The position numbers and the translations under genes were made by a program. The notes under the pieces are model-generated. The model was not told the DNA's origin, made no database searches, and was given only the letters and a program-made list of their open reading frames with translations. From Bacteroidota bacterium (GTDB lineage Bacteria > Bacteroidota > Bacteroidia > Flavobacteriales > Flavobacteriaceae): a stretch of DNA of 64,000 bases. Where the stretch lies: positions 62,001-126,000 of the forward strand of contig JAEWJM010000007.1 of the NCBI GenBank assembly GCA_023386585.1, in the 5' to 3' direction. This document shows positions 52,197 through 60,086 of the stretch, piece by piece (the first letter of the stretch is position 1; each line of letters starts with the position of its first letter).

Positions 52197-52578
52197 CCGG
52201 ATTTTTCTGGTGATCGCACTGTCCTGGACGGCGCTGATCACATTCCTGTGTCTTGTCAACTCGCAGGCGCTGCCCGGAATTGAGGTGGAAAATGTCGACA
52301 AATGGGTCCACGGCTCATTGTATTTTTTCTTTACGCTTTTCTGGTTCTTTTTTTTCAGGACACAATTGGCCGAGCTGGAGCTGTTCCGCATATTGCAGTT
52401 CGTATTTCTGATTTCGGGATTGTTCGGCGTAATGATCGAGCTTGCGCAAGAGTTCTTTACCACGACACGCCAAGCCGATATCGACGACGTTTTTGCCAAC
52501 ATGACCGGATCGCTGATCGCCGTGCTAATGCTGTATGTTATCGACAAGTTTCGCCAGTCGCGGCAACTTCCCGGATAA
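52165..52578 (+). CDS. VanZ-like family membrane protein
   Basis: A 137-residue protein with four membrane helices. It carries the VanZ-like pattern: DKWVHGSLYFFFTLFWFFF near helix 2, GVMIELAQEFF and TTRQADIDDVFANMTGSLIAVLM near the end. The family is named after a teicoplanin-resistance protein, but its chromosomal members have no known function. ATG 52165 lies inside the end of gcvH; a longer frame from 52135 is less likely. A hairpin terminator follows. Confidence 0.85.
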   Translation: MSTTRRSLAGNRIFLVIALSWTALITFLCLVNSQALPGIEVENVDKWVHGSLYFFFTLFWFFFFRTQLAELELFRILQFVFLISGLFGVMIELAQEFFTTTRQADIDDVFANMTGSLIAVLMLYVIDKFRQSRQLPG

Positions 52579-52582
52579 ACAA

Positions 52583-52620
52583 AAAAATAGTCCTGCTTCG
52601 GCGGGATTTATTTATTTTTA
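52583..52620 (+). terminator. Terminator after gcvH-vanZ
   Basis: TCCTGC-TTCG-GCGGGA hairpin with a stable TTCG tetraloop (52591-52606), extended by A-rich/T-rich arms and ending in TTTATTTATTTTTA. Confidence 0.8.
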
Positions 52621-52633
52621 TGGATATAATACA

Positions 52634-53383
52634 ATGAAAATGGACATTCGGCAATACCTTGATTCGACTTATCTGAAAACGCCGGAGCAGGCGGGACTTT
52701 CACCTAAAGACAACCTGCAGATGGTTCGCAGCCTGGTAGAGGAAGCGATCGCCGAACGGTTCAAGCTTGTGATGATCCGTCCCGACCATGTAGCTTTTGC
52801 GAAAAAGCTGATTGCCGATGCAGATTCGCCCGTGGCAGTTGGCACCGTGATCGATTTTCCCGATGGAAACGGAAAGCTCGAACACAAGCTTCGTGAAGCC
52901 GAACAGGCGATAGCAGATGGCGCTGACGAATTGGATTTTGTATCCGATTATCAAGCTTTCAAAACAGGCGACAAGGAGGCTTTCAAAGAAGAAATACTTC
53001 AATGCACAAGACTCGGGCTTTCGCATCTGAAAATTGTCAAATGGATAATTGAAGTCGCTGCGCTCACCAACGAAGAGATTGCGCAAATCAGCGCCTTCAT
53101 CAAACACATTGTATTCGACCACATCCCGCAGGACCAGCACGAATCGGTTTTTGTGAAATCGTCGACCGGCTTTTTCAAAACGGAAGGAGGAAAGCCAAAC
53201 GGAGCGACGCGTGAAGCGATTGCCATCATGCTTGAAAACGCTGCGCCATTGCCGGTAAAGGCTGCGGGTGGCGTTCGTTCGTATGAGGAAGCTGTCGAAA
53301 TGATCAACCTTGGCGTGAAGCGCATCGGAACTTCCTCGGCAAAATCAATTGCCGACGGCGCAGGTTCGGTGGGAAACTATTAA
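52634..53383 (+). CDS. deoC: Deoxyribose-phosphate aldolase
   Basis: A 249-residue class I aldolase that splits 2-deoxyribose 5-phosphate into glyceraldehyde 3-phosphate and acetaldehyde in deoxynucleoside breakdown. The Schiff-base lysine is K175 in FVKSSTGFF; ADELDFVSDY and VKAAGGVRSYEEA supply the other active-site residues. The length and helix pattern resemble the eukaryote-like longer DeoC group. ATG 52634 is just after the preceding terminator; the frame open from 52535 has no support. The RemB-like gene starts 9 bases after the stop. Confidence 0.93.
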   Translation: MKMDIRQYLDSTYLKTPEQAGLSPKDNLQMVRSLVEEAIAERFKLVMIRPDHVAFAKKLIADADSPVAVGTVIDFPDGNGKLEHKLREAEQAIADGADELDFVSDYQAFKTGDKEAFKEEILQCTRLGLSHLKIVKWIIEVAALTNEEIAQISAFIKHIVFDHIPQDQHESVFVKSSTGFFKTEGGKPNGATREAIAIMLENAAPLPVKAAGGVRSYEEAVEMINLGVKRIGTSSAKSIADGAGSVGNY

Positions 53384-53392
53384 AAATCAAAC

Positions 53393-55495
53393 ATGAACAA
53401 ACTCTACACTTTTTTAATACTTCTTTCTTTCGGATTCGCGAATTCACAGATTGTCTCGGATCAATTTCCGGTTTTTCCCGGTTGCGAATCGACCGCCCCG
53501 GCCGAAATGGAAACCTGCTTTAACAATAAGATTCAGGAGTTTGTTTATGCCGGCTTCAAAATGCCCTCGAATGTGCCTTCCGATTTCTCAGGAAGCCTGG
53601 TTGTTCTTTTCGAAGTTGATGCGGAAGGAAAATTTAAAGTCCAATATGTAGATTCGCCGATACCCGAACTTGCTGACGAGATTAAGCGCGTTTTCGCGAC
53701 GCTGCCTAAAATTTCGCCGCCGGCCCATAACGGAAATCCGACTTATGCTAAATATACGTTCCGAATGGCATTTCCGATGCAGTCGGCAACGGCTGTCGCA
53801 GTAAAGTCGTCTGATGCAGACCAGAAATCAATTGGTACCAAAAAAGGAAAACCTGATGAGCCGGAATTGAATGAATACGCCGCTGTGAAGTCGGAGCCCT
53901 ACGACAATCCCGAATTCAAGAGCACGATGAACATTCCGTTTTCGCACAGTTATTATGCGCAATTTGACATGGCGATCAACCAGGTCGGAAGCAACAATCA
54001 TACGGGTTCAAAACCGCAGACCTATGCCGAAGTATCGAAATACTACGATCTCCAGGGTGAATTCGCGAAGTTGCGGATAAATACGTCGACAAGAATTGCC
54101 AATAAGTTGTGGAACGCGAATACGGTTGAATTTCGGGGAGCCGATTACTGGTTTACCTTAAATCCGATCATTGATTTTGAAGTTGGCAAGAGCAGCGACC
54201 TTGATCACAGCACCTTTATAAATACCCGCGGACTCCAATTCCGTGGCGGGCTGGGCGAGCAGGTGACGTTTACGACCTCGATTTATGAAAGCCAGGGCCG
54301 GTTCGCCGATTACTTTAACGATTATGCCGAGTCGATTGCGCCATCAGGCGGCGGACCTGCAATAATTCCCGGTGTCGGGATTGCGAAGCGTTTTAAAACA
54401 GATGCCTACGATTTCCCGCTGGCCGAGGCGAACCTTTCTTACACGCCGTCGAAGTTTTTCAACCTTCAGCTTGGTTACGGACGAAACTTCATCGGCGACG
54501 GTTACCGGTCGCTGCTCGAGAGCGATGGTGCGAGTCCGTATCCTTATTTCAAGCTCAACACGACTTTCTGGAAGATAAAGTACACCAACACCTACATGTG
54601 GCTTAAAGATGTCAGGCCCGAAGTCACCGAAGACCGTACTTACGAAACAAAATACATGGCCAACCATTACCTGAGCTGGAATGTTTCGAAAAGGATCAAC
54701 ATGGGATTTTTTGAATCGGTGGTTTGGGCGAACACCAACGGACGTGGCTTCGATGCGAATTTCATCAATCCGATAATATTCTACCGCACGGTTGAATTTT
54801 CCTCGTCGGCACGGAGTGGAAACGCGCTTTTGGGTGCTACAATGAAGTACAAGGTCAACAATCACATCAACCTATACGGACAATACCTGCTTGACGAATT
54901 TTCACTCGAAGACATGAAAGCCGGCAACAAGAGCTGGAAGAACAAATTTGGCTACCAGATTGGCGGAAAGTACTACAATGCCTTTAAAATCGACAACCTT
55001 TTGCTACAGGTTGAATACAATCATGTGCGGCCGTATGTTTATGCGCACAGCGACCCGTTGACCAATTATGCACATAACAACCAAAGCATGGGACACCAAT
55101 GGGGCGGCAATTTCAGCGAGGTGATCGCGATTGCGCGTTATCATCAGGGACGCTACTTTGGCGATGTTAAAGTCACCTATGGCGTACGTGGACTGGATTT
55201 TAACAATGGAACGGATAACTTCAACTACGGAAGCAACATTTTCAGGAATTACGATGAAGACCGGCCTTATGATGTTGGCGTAAAAATCGGCCAGGGAAAT
55301 AAGACGACTGTTTTCATTGCCGATTTGCAGGCGGGATATCTCGTGAATCCGGCGCTTAACCTGAAGTTGTTCGGAAGCTACATTTACCGGAATTTCGATC
55401 CAACGCAGGAAACCGCCGAGACTTTCAAGAGAAACACTTCCTGGTTTACGATCGGGTTGCGCTGCGACCTCTTCAACTGGTATTTTGATTATTAA
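53393..55495 (+). CDS. remB: RemB-like gliding motility outer-membrane protein
   Basis: A 700-residue exported protein with signal peptide MNKLYTFLILLSFGFANSQ. Residues 20-140 resemble a TonB C-terminal fold (SGSLVVLFEVDAEGKFKVQYV, ELADEIKRVFATLPKISPPAHNG). The rest, from about residue 180, is beta-barrel-like: alternating aromatic strands (FFNLQLGYGRNFIGDGYRS, YLSWNVSKRINMGFFESVVW), with a C-terminal WFTIGLRCDLFNWYFDY. The pattern fits RemB of F. johnsoniae, a protein of the gliding apparatus, and the Wzi-type capsule barrel family. I am fairly sure of the general type and less so of the name. It may be co-transcribed with deoC. Confidence 0.7.
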   Translation: MNKLYTFLILLSFGFANSQIVSDQFPVFPGCESTAPAEMETCFNNKIQEFVYAGFKMPSNVPSDFSGSLVVLFEVDAEGKFKVQYVDSPIPELADEIKRVFATLPKISPPAHNGNPTYAKYTFRMAFPMQSATAVAVKSSDADQKSIGTKKGKPDEPELNEYAAVKSEPYDNPEFKSTMNIPFSHSYYAQFDMAINQVGSNNHTGSKPQTYAEVSKYYDLQGEFAKLRINTSTRIANKLWNANTVEFRGADYWFTLNPIIDFEVGKSSDLDHSTFINTRGLQFRGGLGEQVTFTTSIYESQGRFADYFNDYAESIAPSGGGPAIIPGVGIAKRFKTDAYDFPLAEANLSYTPSKFFNLQLGYGRNFIGDGYRSLLESDGASPYPYFKLNTTFWKIKYTNTYMWLKDVRPEVTEDRTYETKYMANHYLSWNVSKRINMGFFESVVWANTNGRGFDANFINPIIFYRTVEFSSSARSGNALLGATMKYKVNNHINLYGQYLLDEFSLEDMKAGNKSWKNKFGYQIGGKYYNAFKIDNLLLQVEYNHVRPYVYAHSDPLTNYAHNNQSMGHQWGGNFSEVIAIARYHQGRYFGDVKVTYGVRGLDFNNGTDNFNYGSNIFRNYDEDRPYDVGVKIGQGNKTTVFIADLQAGYLVNPALNLKLFGSYIYRNFDPTQETAETFKRNTSWFTIGLRCDLFNWYFDY

Positions 55496-55543
55496 TAGGG
55501 AAGTTGACAGAAGCAGCAACTCGTTTGCATCGCTGCTGCAGCT

Positions 55544-55648
55544 TTAGCCCGGATGGAAGCGGCATCCTTTTTTGTACGGGGCGATCAGTCCTCGGTTTGC
55601 AGAATGCAAAAAAGATATAGCGGACAGCCGGAACAGCTCCTGAATTTT
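55544..55648 (+). repeat. Structured intergenic repeat, copy D
   Basis: TAGCCCGGATGG, AAGCGGCATC, inner stem CTTTTTTG/GCAAAAAAG, GATATAGCGG, CCGG pairing with CCGG, and AGCTCCTGAATTT. The best preserved copy. It occupies most of the gap between the RemB-like gene and ctaB; a GCAGC/GCTGC hairpin lies just before it. Confidence 0.75.
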
Positions 55649-55705
55649 AACATCAATATTTTCAACTTAGCAAGCGTTAACTCCGAAAAAACGCTCTGTT
55701 ATTGC

Positions 55706-55713
55706 TATCTTTG
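55706..55713 (+). promoter_or_regulatory. TATCTTTG -7 element for the ctaB-cox cluster
   Basis: Exact TAnnTTTG, 18 bases before the ctaB ATG. The -33 box is not clear. Confidence 0.5.
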
Positions 55714-55731
55714 CGGCGATTTTATAATAAC

Positions 55732-56646
55732 ATGAAAACCGCTTTGGGCACAGCCGGATACACATTTTCTTTAAAAGCAGCGTTCACTGATTTCAGGGAA
55801 ATTACCAAGGCAGGTCTTGCTGTCAGCGTTCTGTTTTCTTCAATTGCCGGGTATCTTTTGGGCTTTGACGAATCGCATCCGTTTTCGTGGTCGGTTCTTT
55901 TTATGCTGATGATTGGCGGTTATTGCATGGTTGGCGCCTCGAATGCATTCAACCAGGTTATCGAAAAAGACCTCGACGCATTGATGGACCGCACCAAAAA
56001 CCGACCGGTTCCTTCCGGCAGGATGTCGCCGCGCCAGGCCTTGGCTGTTGCAATACTTTTAACCATTACCGGTTTGGTTTTGCTGTATGCGATCAACCCG
56101 AAGACCGCGATGTTTGGCGCGATCTCGATCTTTTTATATGCCTGCGTTTACACTCCGCTCAAAACAATTACGCCGCTTTCGGTGTTTGTAGGAGCGTTTC
56201 CCGGGGCGATCCCGTTCATGCTTGGCTGGGTTGCCGCGACAGGTGAGTTCGGAATTGAGGCGGGCACTTTGTTCCTGATCCAGTTTTTCTGGCAGTTTCC
56301 ACACTTTTGGGCAATTGGGTGGTTCTTGTATGAAGATTATGAGAAGGCGGGATTTTTTATGCTTCCGACAGGAAAGCGCGACAAATCGACTTCGCTGCAA
56401 ACGATATTATATACGGCTTGGCTGATAATTGCCTCGCTGCTGCCAATGCTGGGCTATACCGGAAAGCTATTCCTCTCGCCGGTTGCCGCGATTTTGGTTT
56501 TTGTGCTCGGCCTTTGGATGCTGTCGAATGCGGTGAAGCTGTACAAACAGCGGACATCCAAAGCAGCCAAAAAGCTTATGCTTGCCAGCGTTTCCTATAT
56601 AACGCTGTTGCAGGTTATTTACATTGTTGATAAATTTTTACGATAG
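55732..56646 (+). CDS. ctaB: Protohaem IX farnesyltransferase (haem o synthase)
   Basis: A 304-residue UbiA-family membrane prenyltransferase (also called CyoE) that adds farnesyl to haem b to make haem o, the precursor of haem a for CoxA. It has about nine helices. The polyprenyl-diphosphate motif is NAFNQVIEKDLDALMDRTKNRP and the second acidic motif is FALWEDYEKAG-like, here FLYEDYEKAGFFMLPTGKRD. ATG 55732 follows the -7 element closely. The next gene begins at the base after its stop codon. Confidence 0.95.
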   Translation: MKTALGTAGYTFSLKAAFTDFREITKAGLAVSVLFSSIAGYLLGFDESHPFSWSVLFMLMIGGYCMVGASNAFNQVIEKDLDALMDRTKNRPVPSGRMSPRQALAVAILLTITGLVLLYAINPKTAMFGAISIFLYACVYTPLKTITPLSVFVGAFPGAIPFMLGWVAATGEFGIEAGTLFLIQFFWQFPHFWAIGWFLYEDYEKAGFFMLPTGKRDKSTSLQTILYTAWLIIASLLPMLGYTGKLFLSPVAAILVFVLGLWMLSNAVKLYKQRTSKAAKKLMLASVSYITLLQVIYIVDKFLR

Positions 56647-57237
56647 ATGAAGACAATTCCAATGACGCCGGAAGAACACAGGGCTCGCACGGCGCGTTCC
56701 TACAAGTTGATTTTGGCATTTGCGATGGTAAGCATGACGATGATGTTTGCCGGATTGACAAGCGCTTTTGTGATCAGTAAATCGCGTGCCGACTGGTTGA
56801 AGGATTTCGAAATACCACACGCGTTTTTTGGAAGTACCGCTGTGATCATTTGCTGCAGCATTACATTTCACCTGGCGAAAAGGGCGATCAAGAAAGACAA
56901 TCGGAAACTGGTGACGCAGATGTTGCTGCTGACGCTGGCGCTCGGACTGCTGTTTGTGGCGTTGCAATTTATAGGCTTTAGCCAAATCGTTGCGGCGGGA
57001 CATTATTTTACCGGAAGCGCGAGCTCGATCACGACGACTTTCCTGTATATTGTTACGATGACGCACCTCGCGCACCTGCTTGGCGGACTCATAGCGCTGC
57101 TGGTCATAATTTATAATCATTTTAAACAAAAATACAGCTCCGCTCAACCGCTTGGAATTGAACTCGGTGCGATGTACTGGCACTTTTTGGACTTTTTGTG
57201 GATTTACCTGTTTTTATTTTTATATTTCTTCAAATAA
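56647..57237 (+). CDS. Cytochrome c oxidase subunit III-like protein (short form)
   Basis: A 196-residue five-helix protein of the subunit III (COX3) superfamily. Conserved features: WLKDFEIPHAFFGSTAVIICCS, RDN-type loops, FSQIVAAGHYFTGSASSITTTFLYIVTMTHLAHLLGGLIAL with the helix histidines, and EEGA-like AMYWHFLDFLWIYLFLFLYF at the C-terminus. It is shorter than standard subunit III (about 260) and is followed by a second, larger one. The two may be both structural subunits of the aa3 oxidase. Its start directly follows the ctaB stop. Confidence 0.9.
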   Translation: MKTIPMTPEEHRARTARSYKLILAFAMVSMTMMFAGLTSAFVISKSRADWLKDFEIPHAFFGSTAVIICCSITFHLAKRAIKKDNRKLVTQMLLLTLALGLLFVALQFIGFSQIVAAGHYFTGSASSITTTFLYIVTMTHLAHLLGGLIALLVIIYNHFKQKYSSAQPLGIELGAMYWHFLDFLWIYLFLFLYFFK

Positions 57238-57280
57238 GAAAAAAACGTAAATTTGGGAACTTTTTAACCAATTACATTTT

Positions 57281-58303
57281 ATGGAAGCGATTACTGTAAA
57301 CAGCAACGATAAAATCTGGGGCGGAGGGAACGAGCCGATGGGCGCGCCGTATGGCAAGCTGATGATGTGGTTCTTCATCGTATCGGATGCGCTCACTTTT
57401 TCTGGATTTTTGGCGGCTTATGGTTTTTCACGTTTTAAATTCATTGGAACATGGCCATTGGCCGATGAGGTGTTTACACACTTTCCATTCATGCATGGTG
57501 TTTCGGCACCGATGTACTATGTTGCCCTGATGACTTTTATCCTGATCTTCTCGTCTGTTACCATGGTTTTGGCAGTAGATGCGGGGCATCAAATGAAGCA
57601 AATGAAGGTGGCGTTTTACATGCTTTTGACAATCGTCGGAGGTTTGATATTCGTTGGTTCACAAGCGTGGGAGTGGAAGAACTTCATCCAGGGCGAATAC
57701 GGTGCAATTGAGACAAAGGGCGGCAGCTTGCTCCAGTTTGTTGACAATACCGGAAAACGGGTTGCCCTCGAGGATTTTGCCGCGATGATTCCCGAAGATC
57801 GCGAACAACTGACACGAAGCAAAGGCCTTTGGTTTACTGAGGAAAGTTCATTGCCAACTTATTCAGTTGCGCAAGTTCAGGCAGGATTTAAAGCACATCC
57901 CGAGCTATTGATCCGCACCGAAAAAATATATCAGGACACTCCGGAAGACGCTAAGGATCCACGACTTCAACCGGGTTTGAACCGTCACAAACATAAAGAA
58001 ATCCTCAACAGGACCGAGTCTGAAAAAATGCTCGCCAATGCCCATTATGTGGTTGAAGGCGCCAACCTGAAAAGGAACGAATACGGAAGCAGGCTTTTTG
58101 CAGATTTCTTTTTCTTCATCACTGGTTTCCACGGTTTCCACGTATTTTCGGGGGTGATCATCAACATCATCATCTTCTTCAATATCCTGATGGGTACCTA
58201 TGAGAAGAGACGCAGCTATGAAATGGTTGAGAAAGTTGGTTTGTACTGGCACTTCGTTGACCTTGTTTGGGTATTCGTATTTACCTTCTTCTATCTGGTT
58301 TAA
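57281..58303 (+). CDS. Cytochrome c oxidase subunit III (with large extramembrane insertion)
   Basis: A 340-residue COX3 protein. The membrane parts match the family: GKLMMWFFIVSDALTFSGFLAAYGF, SVTMVLAVDAGHQMK, and FHVFSGVIINIIIFF then GLYWHFVDLVWVFVFTFFYLV. Between helices 4 and 5 (residues about 130-265) there is a polar insertion of more than 100 residues with no match to other subunit III proteins that I recognise. Two gene copies of subunit III type lie side by side. Subunit IV starts 19 bases later. Confidence 0.92.
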   Translation: MEAITVNSNDKIWGGGNEPMGAPYGKLMMWFFIVSDALTFSGFLAAYGFSRFKFIGTWPLADEVFTHFPFMHGVSAPMYYVALMTFILIFSSVTMVLAVDAGHQMKQMKVAFYMLLTIVGGLIFVGSQAWEWKNFIQGEYGAIETKGGSLLQFVDNTGKRVALEDFAAMIPEDREQLTRSKGLWFTEESSLPTYSVAQVQAGFKAHPELLIRTEKIYQDTPEDAKDPRLQPGLNRHKHKEILNRTESEKMLANAHYVVEGANLKRNEYGSRLFADFFFFITGFHGFHVFSGVIINIIIFFNILMGTYEKRRSYEMVEKVGLYWHFVDLVWVFVFTFFYLV

Positions 58304-58322
58304 TTAAAGAAAGTCTGTTATT

Positions 58323-58682
58323 ATGTCACATACATCACACGAACACGTTTCTAATACAAAGAGGATTTGGTTTGTTTTCGGACTTCTGTCTGTTGTAACC
58401 ACGGTTGAGGTATTTCTGGGTATCACCAAGCCTGATGTGCTTCACATGACAAACATCCTGAGCATGAACCTCCTGAACTGGATCTTCATCATTCTTACGA
58501 TTGTAAAAGCATACTATATCGTTTGGGCTTTCATGCACATGGAAGGCGAAAGGTCAAGCCTGCGCTGGGCGGTTGTTTCGTCTGTCGTATTCCTGGTACT
58601 GTATCTGATCTTCATCCTGCTGGTTGAAGCCGATTATATATATGAGGTTTTTAGGACTTCCACTATTAAATGGAATTTTTAA
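58323..58682 (+). CDS. Cytochrome c oxidase subunit IV, bacterial type
   Basis: A 119-residue small membrane subunit with three helices: RIWFVFGLLSVVTTVEVFLG, LNWIFIILTIVKAYYIVWAFMHMEGE and SSVVFLVLYLIFILLVEADYIYE. This fits the prokaryotic cytochrome c oxidase subunit IV family, including the K-A-x-x-I-V-W-A-F-M-H-M helix. It stabilises the oxidase. It ends the subunit cluster; a terminator follows. Confidence 0.9.
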   Translation: MSHTSHEHVSNTKRIWFVFGLLSVVTTVEVFLGITKPDVLHMTNILSMNLLNWIFIILTIVKAYYIVWAFMHMEGERSSLRWAVVSSVVFLVLYLIFILLVEADYIYEVFRTSTIKWNF

Positions 58683-58700
58683 CAAAACATATTAATTCAC

Positions 58701-58728
58701 AAAAGACGGTTTAAGGCCGTCTTTTTTT
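58701..58728 (+). terminator. Terminator after subunit IV
   Basis: AAAAGACGG/CCGTCTTTT stem with loop TTTAAGG and a T-run. It overlaps the -7 element of the next promoter. Confidence 0.85.
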
Positions 58729-58735
58729 ATTTTTG
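58728..58735 (+). promoter_or_regulatory. TATTTTTG -7 element for the SCO-like operon
   Basis: Exact TAnnTTTG, just after the terminator and 22 bases before the ATG at 58757. Confidence 0.5.
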
Positions 58736-58756
58736 CACCACCGTTACGCTCTTGCG

Positions 58757-59413
58757 ATGAAAAAGAATATTGTCCTTTTTGTGTTGTTCGTCCTTCCCAT
58801 TGTGGCGTATCTTTTTTTCGCTTCCGGAATCAACAGCTTCGCCAAACTTCCTGTGGTTACACCTTCTGTTGCCGAGCTTCCCAAATGGCAAAGCCTGAGC
58901 GGCGAAAACATTCAACTTACAGGAAAGATCACCATTCTGGGTTTTGGCGGATCCAATCTGATGGCCAATCGCGGCAACCTTTTTAACCTTAACGAAAAGA
59001 TCTACCGTCGCTATCACGCATTCAAAGACCTGCAGTTTGTAATCGTCTGCCCAATCGGCACCGAAAAGGACGCCAAATACATTCTTGACCAGTTTGCAAT
59101 GCTTACCGATGTTTCACAATGGAAGTTCGTTTTTGCTCCGGCAAGCGAGATTGAAAGCTTCTACCGCCATTTGAAACTCGCAACACCTCTCGATGAACAT
59201 GCCGGAACGCCTAATGTGTATATAATCGACAAGGAGCGAAACCTGCGCGGACGCAAAGACGCAAAAGAATACAAGGAAGGATACAGCACCTTCCATCTGT
59301 CGGAATTGAGTAACGAGATGCTCGACGATTTTAAAGTTATTTTATACGAATACCGCGCTGCACTCAAGAAAAACCACAACGCGGAAAAAGATTTTACGAA
59401 GCATGAAGAATAA
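58757..59413 (+). CDS. Exported SCO/thioredoxin-like protein without the CxxxC copper site
   Basis: A 218-residue protein from ATG 58757 with an N-terminal membrane anchor (IVLFVLFVLPIVAYLFFASG). The remainder has the order of a SCO/thioredoxin fold: KITILGFGGSNLMANRG where SCO has its CxxxC helix, LQFVIVCPIGTEKDA, WKFVFAPASEIESFY, TPNVYIIDKERNLRGR (like the SCO I-D-K-x-G-N-x-R strand). The CxxxC is missing. It directly precedes and overlaps (11 bases) the true SCO gene. I infer an accessory factor for CuA assembly or for haem-copper oxidase maturation. Not recognised as a named family. Confidence 0.75.
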   Translation: MKKNIVLFVLFVLPIVAYLFFASGINSFAKLPVVTPSVAELPKWQSLSGENIQLTGKITILGFGGSNLMANRGNLFNLNEKIYRRYHAFKDLQFVIVCPIGTEKDAKYILDQFAMLTDVSQWKFVFAPASEIESFYRHLKLATPLDEHAGTPNVYIIDKERNLRGRKDAKEYKEGYSTFHLSELSNEMLDDFKVILYEYRAALKKNHNAEKDFTKHEE

Positions 59414-60086
59414 ATCCTATATCGGAATTTCATTGGTGATCCTCATCTTCGGAATCTGGGCAGTGCCGAAGATCGTGAACCGGATTCGCACCAACGACAT
59501 CGTTAAGGGAAGTAACCTCGACAATGTAGCTTCAGGTCCAAAAACCGATGCCAAGCTCGTAAAGATCGGGCCTGTGCCAAAGTTTTCGCTCACAGACCAG
59601 AATGGCAAAACCATCACGAATGTAGATTACCTGGGAAAAGTTTACCTGGTTGAGTTTTTCTTTACCAGTTGTCCGAGCATCTGCCCAAAGATGAACTCTA
59701 ACATGCTTACCATCCAAAATACTTTTTTTGGAAACAACAACTTCGGAATTGCATCGATTACGATCGACCCGCAGCACGACACTCCACAAGTGCTTAAAGA
59801 ACATGCCAACACACTCGGCGTGAAATCAACCAACTGGCATTTCCTGACCGGCGACAAAGACTACATTTATTCGCTTGCCAACAAAGGTTTCAATCTTTAT
59901 GCTGGCGAGAACAGCAAGGTTAACGGCGGATTTGAGCACAGCGGCCTTTTCGCACTCATCGACAAAGAAGGCAACATTCGCTGTCGCCGTGACGATTACA
60001 ACAACCCGATCCTGTATTATGACGGACTTGAACCAAAAGGCGTCGAAGCAGTAATGCAGGACATCAAACTTTTGCTGAATGAATAG
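59403..60086 (+). CDS. SCO1/SenC-type copper chaperone for cytochrome oxidase
   Basis: A 227-residue membrane-anchored thioredoxin-fold protein that delivers copper to the CuA centre of subunit II. The copper ligands are two cysteines in FTSCPSICPKM (CxxxC) and a downstream His in FEHSGLFALIDKEGNIRCR. The N-terminal helix anchors it in the inner membrane. It overlaps the previous gene by 11 bases and DUF420 by 8 bases. The order SCO-DUF420 next to oxidase genes is common in Bacteroidota and Bacillota. Confidence 0.95.
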   Translation: MKNKSYIGISLVILIFGIWAVPKIVNRIRTNDIVKGSNLDNVASGPKTDAKLVKIGPVPKFSLTDQNGKTITNVDYLGKVYLVEFFFTSCPSICPKMNSNMLTIQNTFFGNNNFGIASITIDPQHDTPQVLKEHANTLGVKSTNWHFLTGDKDYIYSLANKGFNLYAGENSKVNGGFEHSGLFALIDKEGNIRCRRDDYNNPILYYDGLEPKGVEAVMQDIKLLLNE

